Positions 48,081 to 58,768 of a stretch of 64,000 nt of DNA are shown one piece after another. Position 1 is the first letter of the stretch; every line of letters starts with the position of its first letter. Origin of the DNA: Actinomucor elegans (taxonomy: Eukaryota; Mucoromycota; Mucoromycetes; Mucorales; Mucoraceae); NCBI GenBank assembly GCA_026027325.1, contig JAMSLZ010000014.1:372001-436000 (forward strand), given 5' to 3'. The notes under the pieces are model-generated. The model did no database searches, was not told the DNA's origin, and was given only the letters and a program-made list of their open reading frames with translations. A program made the translations under genes and the position numbers.

Positions 48081-49425
48081 ATGGCTTCTGTAAGTGGTAA
48101 TAATCAAATACCAAGATATATGCACTGATGAATTTATACTAGTTTTTCTTTCAAGACTACGACTTTCCAAGCGAACTTTACAATCGCCAAACAGGCGACT
48201 TTACTACACCTGTGCGCACTTTACTTGATTTTGCACCTCATATCTTGGAAGAACTACCCAAACCTACAAAGGCAACTCGTTTTTTCTTTCTTTCTCTATG
48301 CTCATATAATGTGCTAACTCATCTACTGCATAATAGGATCAAAAACCAATCCATTCGAACGCAGAAGACACTTGGACAAACGGGTTTGTTCCCACCAGTT
48401 ATCTAAGCTCTATATTAACGTCAGAAAGAACGAGAGCCATTACTGAGTTTGTAATGCGATGTGGAAATGAATACTTGAAATCCACAAGCGATAAGAGACA
48501 AAGAGAAGAAGAATTTAAGCGTTTTGAAGCTCAATATAAACAAGAAAGAAGAGAACGACGTCGAAAGCAGCAGCATTCTAGATGGTTTGGAGCTTACCGT
48601 AAAGAGGAATCATCTTCCTCAGAGGAAGACGAAGAAGAGACAGACAAAATGAAAGAGCAATCGCATAAGGAGAAAAAAGAAAAAGACAGCAAGGAAGATA
48701 GCACCACAAAGAAAGAACAAAGTCAAGTACTAGCGCCTTCATACACAGCCACCACGTTAGCAAAATCAGCAGCAGCAGCAGGTGCACTTTCTCTCTCTTT
48801 GTATTCCACATATCAAGCTAGCGTCAAATTCAACGAAGTCTCGTTTCATAATCAATTGGAAATATTGATCACGCAAGTCCAGTCCATTATTCAAAGCACA
48901 GAAGTATGGATCGAAGAGCATGATAAAATGGATGACAAAATACCTACTCAAGTACGCACTGATCTTGTCCAATTAAAACAGCTGGTTGACTTTCTGGTAA
49001 GGCTGGATGCTCGGGCAAACAAGAAGAAAGAAGCTGCTGGATGGGGGTGTGGCGCTCTAGGTGGTGTATCTGTATTAGGTGGTGTAGTACTTGGTAGTAC
49101 TGCTGCTGTGATGAATGGTGCTGGTCTGGTGATTAGTGGTGCTCTTATAATGATATCATCCAAAGCGTCTGGTAAAAGTCAATTGGGAGCTAGACTTTTG
49201 CTAGAAAACCAAGTCCGAGAAAGAGTAGCTGCTTGTCAACAGAGTGCTGCAGAGCGAAAGCGGGTAATGCAGGAAGAATTAGGAAAAAAAGAACCAGAGA
49301 CGGTTACACCAAGCAGAGCAAACGGCATGAATTCGGTTAAAATCGACACGAAACAAGAGAAAGAAACTGTCAAAAAGAATCGAAAGAGCGAAAGAACAGC
49401 CAATTATGTTTTAGAAAGTGTATAA
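48081..49425 (+). CDS. Unknown protein with Gly-rich hydrophobic segments and a basic/acidic linker
   Basis: Three exons: 48081-48096, 48156-48271, 48337-49425; 406 aa. I do not recognise the family. Seen: an N-terminal domain (DYDFPSELYNRQTGDFTTP, EDTWTNGFVPTSYLSS), a highly charged stretch (about 105-150, REEEFKRFE then Glu/Lys-rich), a small Ala-rich helix (SAAAAGALSLSLYS), an alpha-helical middle (about 205-265), and a Gly/Ala/Val-rich pair of hydrophobic segments (GALGGVSVLGGVVLGSTAA, then VISGALIMISS), like a membrane hairpin, before a charged C-tail. Intron 2 seems to use a GC donor (AAG|GCAACT). Start chosen because the 16-nt first exon joins in frame through a GTAATA donor. Confidence 0.75.
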
Positions 49426-50117
49426 TAAGACTATATTAATAAAGAAATTTATTTGATCAGGTTGGTGTCGTAGATACTCGACCCTTCAAACAAGACATAG
49501 TGATGATGACATACACGTAGCTATGTCATACAAAACAACGTGATATTTTGTTCCAGTGTCATGAAGGAACTGATATCTAATTGAAACCCCTGCTTCAAGC
49601 CGTAGAAGAAAATACTATGTGTGGTAAAGCATTGAATGTCCATTAGAGTCCACCATGGTCGCATAATTTTTCTTGCTTCCCTTATAGTATGTACGTGGAG
49701 CATGCGATGTACATATGTAATCGAATAGGGAGCGAGGGCAAAGTTTCATATACAATGAAGGCAGTGTGTACACATATTCGCAAGAGCTTCGCTTGTATCT
49801 CACATTTAGCTCAAACAGGTGATAAGCAATACATATCAATCATCTCAGCCATTAGAATCATCTATACATCTATCCAGATCTTTCTAGCATGAACCCGATT
49901 ATCTTTCGGTTTTTTTTTTCTACCGGAATTCTAGCAAGTGCTACAAGGTTCCCGGAGTTTCGAGTCAGGTTCGAGTTTCTTCCAATCATCATTATTGGTG
50001 GATCAATCAATTGAAACACAGCAAGAAACTGATATAAAAATGGTCTATCCATTCTACGAAAATCCATCCAACGCAACTTTTTTTTTTAAATAATACTTTT
50101 ATTTTACAACACAAACT
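49426..50117. other. Spacer before HSP104
   Basis: About 0.7 kb. The proximal 170 bp upstream of HSP104 are rich in TTC/GAA triplets, including an HSE-like site. The remaining open frames are AT-rich and undomained. Confidence 0.5.
49949..49961 (+). promoter_or_regulatory. Heat-shock-element-like site of HSP104
   Basis: TTCCCGGAGTTTC, about 157-169 bp upstream of ATG 50118, fits nTTCnnGAAnnTTCn with one change (GGA for GAA). Further TTC triplets follow at about 10-11 bp steps, as in gapped HSF sites. HSP104 genes are normally heat-inducible through HSF1. Confidence 0.45.
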
Positions 50118-52796
50118 ATGAGTGGAATGAATTTTACTGATAAAGTAGAAAAGGCTTTGGGCATAGCTCAAAACCTTGCTCGTGAATTTGGAAACTCTCA
50201 AATCATGCCTGCACATATCGCTTGTGCACTCTTTGATGAAACAGAAGGCTCGGCACTATTCAAGTCGATTATCGAGAAGGCAGGCGGTGATCCTGTTGCT
50301 GTCGAACGTGGTTACAAGAAGCTCATGGTGCAGCTACCCTCTCAAGACCCTGCACCTACCGAAATCTCGATTAGTCCTCAAACTGGTAAAATCTTGCGAA
50401 ACGCCGAAAAGTACATGAAGGATCAAAAGGACTCGTTTATTTCGATCGATCATATTATTTTGGCTTTGGCGGATGAAGACGCAACTTTCAAACCCATGAA
50501 GGAAGCAGGCATCACCAAAAAATCTCTCCAATCTGCCGTCTCTCAAGTCCGTGGTAATCGTCGTGTTGACTCCAAGAACGCTGAAGAAGTCTACGAAGCA
50601 CTGGCCAAATATGCTATTGATCTCACACAAATGGCGCAAACTGGTAAACTCGATCCTGTCATTGGTCGCGATGACGAGATCCGTCGTGTTATTCGTGTGT
50701 TGGCTAGACGTACAAAGAACAATCCTGTCTTGATTGGTGAACCTGGTGTAGGTAAAACTGCTATTGTCGAAGGCTTGGCGCGTCGTATCATTGAACGCGA
50801 TGTGCCTCAGTCCTTGCAGTGCAAACTGTTCTCTTTGGATATGGGCGCTTTGATTGCTGGTGCCAAGTACCGTGGTGAATTTGAAGAACGTCTCAAGGCA
50901 GTACTCAAGGAAGTCAAGGATTCTGAAGAAGGTGTTATCTTGTTCATTGATGAAATCCACACTGTCTTGGGTGCTGGTAAGGGTGAGGGTTCAATGGATG
51001 CTGCCAACTTGCTGAAACCCATGTTGGCTCGTGGTGAATTACGTTGTATCGGTGCTACTACTCTTACCGAATACCGTGAAATTGAAAAGGACCCTGCTTT
51101 TGAACGTCGTTTCCAAAAGGTAGATGTCGGTGAACCCTCTGTGCCTGCAACCATCTCCATTCTTCGTGGTCTCAAGGAACGTTATGAAAACTACCATGGT
51201 GTCAAGATTGTCGATTCTGCTTTGGTGGCTGCCGCTCAACTCTCAGATCGTTATATCACAACTCGATTCTTGCCTGATAAGGCTATTGATTTAATTGATG
51301 AGGCTGCTGCCAATACGCGTGTTCAACTGGATTCCAAGCCCGAAGAAATCGATGTGCTTGAACGTAAGCGCTTCCAACTTGAAATTGAAGCCAAGGCTTT
51401 GGGTAAGGAAAAGAATAACAAGGAGTCTAAGGAACGTCTGCAAGCTGTACAAGAAGAAATATCAAGAATCGATGAGGAATTGAAGCCCTTGAAACTCAAG
51501 TACGAATTAACCAAGGGTCGTTTGGATGAAATCCGTGATTTGAAGCAAAAGTTGGATGATCTCAAGTCTAAAGCCGTTGAAGCAAAGAACCGTTATGATT
51601 TGGATACTGCTGCTGATATCGAATACTATGCCATTCCTGATGTCGAACAACGCATTGCTGAACTCCAAGCTGAGAAACAACGCAAGATAAACGAAGAGCT
51701 GGCAAATGAGAATGGTGCTTCTGACACTACTCTTCTATCTGAAGTGGTACGTCCTGAGCAAATCATGGAAGTCGTTTCTCGATGGACTGGTATCCCTGTT
51801 CAAAACTTGGCCAAGAGTGAACGTGAAAAGCTTCTGTCAATGGAGAATGAGTTGGCCAAGCACGTTGTCGGTCAAGATGCTGCTATCAAGGCTGTCTCTA
51901 ATGCTATTCGTTTGTCCAAGGCTGGTCTTCAAGATCCTCACAAACCTTTGGCTTCCTTCATGTTCTTGGGTCCCACTGGTGTCGGTAAGACTTTACTATG
52001 TAAGACTTTGGCCGAATTCCTGTTCAATGATGAACGCGCTATGATTCGTATTGATATGAGTGAATTGATGGAACAACACAGTGTCGCTAAATTGATTGGT
52101 GCTCCTCCTGGTTATGTGGGTCATGAGGAAGGTGGTCTCTTTGAAGCTGTTCGTCGCAAGCCTTATTCTGTTGTCCTGCTTGATGAACTGGAGAAAGCTC
52201 ACAAGGACGTCGCTAATGTTCTGTTGCAAGTACTTGATGAAGGTTTTATTCATGATTCCAAGGGTCGCAAGATTGACTTCCGTAATACTATCATTGTGAT
52301 GACTTCCAACTTGGGCGCTGGTCTCTTGGCTGATCAATACAAGGGTGATATGATCATCTTGAAGGAAAAGATCCTGGAGGTTGTCCGTCAACATTTTAGT
52401 CCTGAATTCACCAACCGTATTGATGAACTTGTCATCTTTAACCGTCTTACACAAAACAACATCACTGGTATCGTGGACGTCCGTCTCAAGGAAATTGAAG
52501 GACGTCTTGTTGATCGCCACATTGTCTTGGAAGTCTCTGAGGCTGCAAAGGAATGGCTTGGTGTTGAAGGCTATGAACCTATCTTTGGTGCTCGTCCTTT
52601 GAATCGTCTTATTCAACAACGTGTATTGAATCCTTTGGCCAAATTGATTATTGATGGTGGTGTTCGCAATGGTGAAGTCGCCAAGGTGGATATCAATGGA
52701 GACGGTACTATTGAAGTTCTTCGTAATCACGAAAGCGAAACAGGCTATATAGAAGAGGAGCCTATGGACGAAGATCATGATCTGGATATGGATTAG
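50118..52796 (+). CDS. HSP104: Hsp104/ClpB disaggregase
   Basis: Intronless, 892 aa (yeast 908). The N-terminal Clp domain (about 1-150) starts [17 protein letters not shown]1 has Walker A GEPGVGKT (207-214) and Walker [10 protein letters not shown]; the M-domain coiled coil is about 405-530 ([15 protein letters not shown] onward); AAA2 has Walker A GPTGVGKT (618-625), Walker [11 protein letters not shown] and sensor [10 protein letters not shown]. The C-terminal extension is acidic ([13 protein letters not shown]), as in cytosolic Hsp104. With Hsp70 it threads aggregated proteins through its hexamer for refolding, giving thermotolerance. Lack of introns fits translation during heat stress, when splicing fails. 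Codon use is strongly biased, suggesting high expression. Confidence 0.97.
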   Translation: MSGMNFTDKVEKALGIAQNLAREFGNSQIMPAHIACALFDETEGSALFKSIIEKAGGDPVAVERGYKKLMVQLPSQDPAPTEISISPQTGKILRNAEKYMKDQKDSFISIDHIILALADEDATFKPMKEAGITKKSLQSAVSQVRGNRRVDSKNAEEVYEALAKYAIDLTQMAQTGKLDPVIGRDDEIRRVIRVLARRTKNNPVLIGEPGVGKTAIVEGLARRIIERDVPQSLQCKLFSLDMGALIAGAKYRGEFEERLKAVLKEVKDSEEGVILFIDEIHTVLGAGKGEGSMDAANLLKPMLARGELRCIGATTLTEYREIEKDPAFERRFQKVDVGEPSVPATISILRGLKERYENYHGVKIVDSALVAAAQLSDRYITTRFLPDKAIDLIDEAAANTRVQLDSKPEEIDVLERKRFQLEIEAKALGKEKNNKESKERLQAVQEEISRIDEELKPLKLKYELTKGRLDEIRDLKQKLDDLKSKAVEAKNRYDLDTAADIEYYAIPDVEQRIAELQAEKQRKINEELANENGASDTTLLSEVVRPEQIMEVVSRWTGIPVQNLAKSEREKLLSMENELAKHVVGQDAAIKAVSNAIRLSKAGLQDPHKPLASFMFLGPTGVGKTLLCKTLAEFLFNDERAMIRIDMSELMEQHSVAKLIGAPPGYVGHEEGGLFEAVRRKPYSVVLLDELEKAHKDVANVLLQVLDEGFIHDSKGRKIDFRNTIIVMTSNLGAGLLADQYKGDMIILKEKILEVVRQHFSPEFTNRIDELVIFNRLTQNNITGIVDVRLKEIEGRLVDRHIVLEVSEAAKEWLGVEGYEPIFGARPLNRLIQQRVLNPLAKLIIDGGVRNGEVAKVDINGDGTIEVLRNHESETGYIEEEPMDEDHDLDMD

Positions 52797-53790
52797 TTTA
52801 GATGGTCTATGCTACATATATTATGAATATCCCCTCTTTCGTTTCCTTTTAAAAGTACGCATTTATGTACATACATTCAGCATATTATAATATTAGCATT
52901 GTAAATAAAAAATATCTATATTTTACAAAATCTATATCAAGTCTTTTTGCATAGTAATTATAAAACTGATCATATTTTAATGATGTTCTGTGAATTACCT
53001 ATATCTTGTGTATAATATATAGATGTTATAAATCCTGACCAAACACTGCATCTGCACCAAGGTTATTATTTCATTATAATACAGTGAATATAGTGTACAG
53101 GTGGCAGATTTCATGCTTTTATGCTAATCTAGTGCATTTTCGATTTAGCCAACATATACAGCCTTAAGACTAATATTGCTTTTAAATGATTAGTACAAAT
53201 ATAAAATGAACTGCTGAATCTACTAGAGCTGTTGTTTAACTAGAATATCCGACACAGTAACTACTGTGCAGTAAATCACATCTATTTTCATGTAAACTTA
53301 ATGACCATTTAGATTTCTGGACAAAACCCAGTCATATGCCACATCTTATTAGCACATACTTTACGATAAGCTGCCGCTACAGTTCTTATAATTATATTAT
53401 CTACCCAATTGTAGATTAAAAGCGCTCCAAATACACAAAAGAACAGACCATATACCCATCCTCTGAAATTTCATCTCGTATCGTATCTCACTTGTACTAT
53501 ATAATAATGAAAGACAAAGTATTTTGCCTTATTAATAAAGCACGACTTATTTGACCGAAATCAATAAAGACTTCTCTTCTCTATTAGGTTGAAGAATCCA
53601 TATTAGCTGACACCCTTTTTTATATATACATATAATCATGCTATATACACCGCCCATGTCAAACTTAAATATTCATCTACCAAAAATTTAAACTCATCTC
53701 CGAGAACGAGATTTAGCAAGCGTTTAAAATATTTTCTTCTAGTCTCGCCTGTCTGTTTTTTTTTGCGCTGTACATATCTACTCTCATAAA
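52797..53790. other. Spacer between HSP104 and NAA15
   Basis: About 1 kb, AT-rich, with a dispersed-repeat copy at about 53187-53250. No gene is seen. The last 100 bp form the NAA15 promoter, with a T-rich leader. Confidence 0.5.
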
Positions 53791-56330
53791 ATGGCTACAA
53801 ACAAGAGAGAACTCCCAGCTAAAGAAGCTGCTATCTTCAGAAACCTCTTGGTAAATAGATAGCATACAACGCGTTTCCATTTATCTTATTGACATGTCAT
53901 TCATCCCTTGGTTACCCATTTAGAAAAACTACGAACTTCGTCAATACAAGAAAGGTTTGAAGTTGGCCGAGGGTATTCTTAAAAAGTATCCCGACCACGG
54001 TGGTAAGAGTGATGATACCAAACAGCTGATTCGAGTACTAAAGTGTGTATCGCAGAAACCATGGCCATGAAGGGTTTGTTTTTGAACAATCTCGAAAAGA
54101 AAGAAGAGGGTTATGAATATGTCAAGAAGGGTCTTTTGAAGGATTTGACTTCTCATATCTGTAAGGAAAAAAAAAACTATAAAAAAGCAAATAATATGAG
54201 CAGCTAATATCTTATAGGTTGGCATGTGTACGGTCTTTTGTACCGTGCTGATAAAAACTACGAGGAAGCAGCTAAATGTTATGCCAATGCTTTGAAGTTT
54301 AACAAGAACGATCTCAACATCCTCCGAGATTTCGCTATTCTCCAAACTCAAATGCGTCATTACGATGCTTTGGTTGTAAGTGCTGATATAGAATAAACTG
54401 CACAACTTTTTTTTAAAAAAAAAACGCGAATATCTAGGATACACGTACAAGACTCTTGGAATCAAGACCTCAAAACCCTCCTTTCTGGCTTGGTTTAGCT
54501 ATTGCCTATCAGCTTGTCAATGAACCCCACAACGGTGTCAAAGTCTTGAATACTCATGCTGAATCAAACGTGCCTGTAAGTATAGTTAGTGATAAATTCA
54601 AGAGAAACCTGGTGTTTAACAAATGTGTAGGCTGCTACTACTGATTTTGAGAAATCCGAGTTACTCATGTATCACAACATGTTATTGGAAGAGACCAAGG
54701 ATTTCCAAAGTGCTTTAGATCACCTTTTAGAGATCGAGCCTCAAGTAACAGACAAAAGAGCCTGGAAGGAAAAGAACGCATTGTATTTGGTCAAGCTTGG
54801 TAAAAAGGAGGAAGCAGAGAAGGCTTATAGAATCTTAATCAGTGAGAACCCTCACAATATCGCCTACATTTCTGAGCTTTTGGCACTCAAGGAAAAAGGT
54901 AAAAGCGCATAGAATATAAGCTACATTTTACATATATTCATATTTTATCTGCATTAGCTGAAGTAAACGGTATTCTTTCTGACCTTTTCACTCAATACCC
55001 TCGCTCCAAGGCTATTGAGCATTTAATTCTCGATCATGCTGAGGGTGATTCCTTCAGAGTCAAGGTGGAAGCCTCTCTTCAAAACGGTTTAAGAAAGGGT
55101 ATCCCATCGTTATTCGCCTCAATGAAAAAATACTATGCTATTGCCGAAAAAAAGAAAATCATTGAAGAGCTTGTTGAAGGCTACGTTGTTTCTTTGGAAA
55201 AGAATGGTACTTTTGCTACTGATGGCGCTAAGGAGCCTCCTACCGCTTTGTTATGGACATTGTATTATCTTGCTAAACAATCTGATTTCCAAAAGCAAAA
55301 CGAAAAAGCTTTGGCATTCATCAACAAGGCTATTGCCCATACTCCTACCGTGGTTGAGCTTTACATGACCAAGGGTAGAATTTTGAAGCATGCTGGCAAG
55401 GTCGAAGAAGCTTCCAAGATCATGAACGAAGCGCGTGAAATGGATCTTCAAGATCGTTTTATCAATTCCAAGTGTGCCAAGTACATGCTGCGTGCTGGTG
55501 AGATTGAAGAAGCTGAACGTGTTTTGAGTCTTTTTACTCGTAAGGATGTGAATGCCGTTCAAGATTTGACTGATATGCAATGTCAATGGTTCATGACTGA
55601 AGAAGGCCATGCTTATCTTCGCAAGAAGGACTATGGTAAAGCCTTGAAGCGTTTCCACACCCTCGAGAAGTTTTACGTTGACTACTTTGATGATCAATTC
55701 GATTTCCACAGTTATTGTTTGCGCAAGTTGACTTTGCGCTCTTACGTGGAAGCTTTGCGTTGGGAGGATAAGCTTAGAGCCCACCCTTTCTATCTTAAGG
55801 CTGCCAAGGGTGCTGTCGAAGCTTATTTGGCTCTTGCTGATAAGCCCAAGGAATCAGATGAATTTGACGAAACCAACATGACTGAAGCCGAAAAGAAGAA
55901 GGCTAGAAACAAGGCTCGTAAGGCTGCTTTAAAGGCTCAGCAAGATCAAGAAGCCAAGAAGGCTCAAGTTAAAGAAGAGGTCACCAAGCAAAAGAGCGAC
56001 AAGAAGCCTGTAGATGCTGATCCCGAGGGAGAAAAATACCTCAACACCGAGAAACCCTTAGAAGATGCTCTTCAATTTGTAAAGCCATTAGAATTATTAG
56101 CGCCTCAAAACGCTGAAGTTCATGCTCTTGGTTTCGAGATCTACATTCGTCAACAAAAGTACTTGTTGGCTGCCAAGTCCCTCACCAAAATTGCTAAGCT
56201 AGACAAAACCAATGCCTGTTTCAAGATCAATTTGGATAAACTTGAAGCTGCAGTCAAGGCTCATAAAGATTTGGATCCCAAGATTAAACAGGTTGTTGAT
56301 CTTCAGCTTGCTGAAATCGCCAAGGCTTAG
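53791..56330 (+). CDS. NAA15: NatA auxiliary subunit Naa15/Nat1 (TPR scaffold)
   Basis: Seven exons: 53791-53850, 53924-54002, 54056-54160, 54218-54375, 54438-54575, 54631-54898, 54958-56330; 726 aa, shorter than yeast (854) and human (866) proteins. The N-terminus [26 protein letters not shown] and the GETMAMKGL helix are diagnostic. TPR-like helical pairs run through to about 560 ([38 protein letters not shown]); then comes the Lys-rich segment ([19 protein letters not shown]) typical of Naa15, and a final helical domain. It anchors the catalytic Naa10 at the ribosome for N-terminal acetylation of Ala, Ser, Thr, Gly, Cys and Val ends. Naa10 is not in the window. Confidence 0.95.
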
Positions 56331-57850
56331 ACATAATTCATTGTAGTAACATTATCACCCTTACTAATAAATAGAAATCATTCATTTGTTAAGCAGAAAG
56401 ATATAGAGTCAGAATACCATCATAGAGTTAGGATATAGATTGATTTAACGCGTTCGAGTTTTTTTTTTATTTGTAAATGTATGTTGTTTGTCATTAGTTA
56501 CCTAACTTACCGATCGTCGACTTTATATGCATATTCGTATCACTATTATCGTCTATAAGCTTCTTTATATGTACATTAGAAGCCATTGTTTTGCCACCGG
56601 CCACAAGGGCGTTTATACTTTACGCGGCGTTTTTTATCCTTAGACTAAATGCCAATTTTTAGAGCATTTAAGGAAGGGAGTCATTTTTCAGTGGGCTTGA
56701 GGCCATTTCAAGTTCAGTTTGATTACTTTCAGGCTCAAAAGGTTGCTGTTTTATCCTTGGTGTCATTGCTTTTAAAAGAATGGTCTCCCAGGCTGGATTT
56801 GACAGGTGCCTTTTTTTTCAGTCCCAGCTTGAACTGGTTACTAATGATCTTCATTTAGCATTTTATTTAATTGAATTATCACAGCAGCAAAGATTCTAGA
56901 CCTTTTAGCACTCTTTGATAGATATTTTATGCCAGGGCTCTTTCCTTTTGCAACTAGCCGTTCCATCAAGTTCTATACCAGATTAATTAACTTTTGTAAC
57001 TATGTAAATCATTTACTAAATGTTATCTAACTGATATTGGCAAAGTTTCGAAACAAAGTCGCTTAATCTAACTACCGGTTTTGTCACGCTTGGAGCATCC
57101 TTTGAGCTTAAGGTGCGTGGTCATTGTGAAACATGATATGTATGATCCTAAAAGACAATTAACGCCGGTGCAAAATATATACAAATAGTACATTGGCTGA
57201 ATCATTTTTTTTTCTGTTCGCCAAGACCAAGCGTGACAATGACGTCCTTTTTACTTTAAATATACGAATAGATACATATCATGACTGCGTGGCACAATGT
57301 TGTTTATCGAGCAAATATCCATTTACGTTTCATGTTTGATACCGAGGTTTGTTTCAACAGTAGCATCTTTACTCAAAGACCTATAGTCATTTTGTAACAG
57401 CGGACAATTTGTCGGTGCAGTCAGATGTTTATTATTACTGGATGCCAATGCGCGTTTATTTGCTTCGAGACAGCAAGTTCTGTACGAGCTAAAGCACCAT
57501 CAATGCCTACTGCGACATTCATCGATGTCTACTACGGCACATAATGTGTTTCAATGATCGAAAAATAAGAGCCAAAACTTGAATCAAAGGTCAATAGAAT
57601 ACAAGTATATCTGATGTTAATATTCAGGAATCAGTGCTGTGTTTATCAAGCAATTTACTTTCTAAAGGGTTCTTCAGTCTAATTTAGGATTCGCTTCAAT
57701 CCATCTTGGCTAAAATAATAGTGCCCTTCTGGCGCGTGCCCTACAACTCATCAAGCGCATTCTCCGCCACTAAAATTTAATTAAATGAATTTCGCTCTTA
57801 CATATAAATAAAGGCCCTGTCTTTGTTCTTTGAAGCGCTTTCAAAAAGGA
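56331..57850. other. Spacer upstream of the C2H2 gene
   Basis: About 1.5 kb. A plus-strand frame at 56649-56858 has no domain. A TATA-like TATAAATAAAGG lies near 57803, about 45 bp upstream of the C2H2 start. Nothing else can be supported. Confidence 0.5.
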
Positions 57851-58442
57851 ATGAATATTTGCGATTTACTCAATGCCTCACAGCCTACACCAACGACGCG
57901 TCCTAGGCCTTACCTCTGTAATTGGAAAGACTGCAGCAAGGCATTTACGAGACGATCTGATCTAGCTCGACATAAACGAATCCATACAGGCGAAAGACCC
58001 TATCCGTGTCATTGGAAGGACTGCAATAAGGATTTCATTCAACGCTCTGCCTTGACTGTTCATCTAAGAACTCACACAGGTGAAAAGCCGCACATGTGCG
58101 AGTATAAAGACTGCCAAAGGTCCTTTGGCGATGTAAAATATCTGATACAAATTGACCAAACCAAGATTATTAACCCCATATTTGCTTTAGTCTTCATCGT
58201 TGTCAAGACATCGCAGAACACACACTGGCAATCGTCCTTATACGTGTCCTCACTGTAGCAAATCATTCACAAGAAACACTACACTTTTAAGACATCAAGA
58301 GCAAACACATCATAACCAAAATTTTATGTAAGTGTATCTCATTATTAGAAAAAATCTTGTAAGGTCATTAACCAATTTATTTATAGCATATTCAACGCAA
58401 TTAATATCTCAAATAAACAATCCCAGCAGCAACAGCAGCACC

Positions 58443-58474
<32 letters not shown>

Positions 58475-58768
58475 AGCTCGGTGTCGTCATACTCACCATT
58501 AAGCATGCATTCTGATATTGAAGAAATCAGCACTTCTACAACCACAGAAAGCAGGCCTTTCATATACTATCACTATCCCAAAACGCCGCCAATGTTACCT
58601 GCTTCAACAGCATGTAACACCAATGCGCATGAATACGGCAAAGTCTGTGATAAACTAGACGAGCAATACCATTTACCACCAATGATCTTACCCACTTCAC
58701 CTCGGTGTTCTTCAGTAGAAAAGCAGTTCTTTTGTTTGCGGCCTTACCACACCAATTCCATTATATAA
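57851..58768 (+). CDS. C2H2 zinc-finger transcription factor with four fingers and polyQ
   Basis: Three exons: 57851-58132, 58191-58327, 58387-58768; 266 aa. The start is the ATG at 57851 (the frame is open slightly upstream, but only with a TTG). Four tandem C2H2 fingers at about residues 25-140: [56 protein letters not shown] joined across intron 1 to [11 protein letters not shown], and [22 protein letters not shown](K/R)P linkers separate the fingers, so it should bind DNA. After the fingers comes a Q/H-rich run (CAA repeats, 58423-58470), then Ser/Pro-rich tail segments ([32 protein letters not shown]). It resembles small fungal stress or development regulators, but I cannot name an orthologue. 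Confidence 0.87.
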
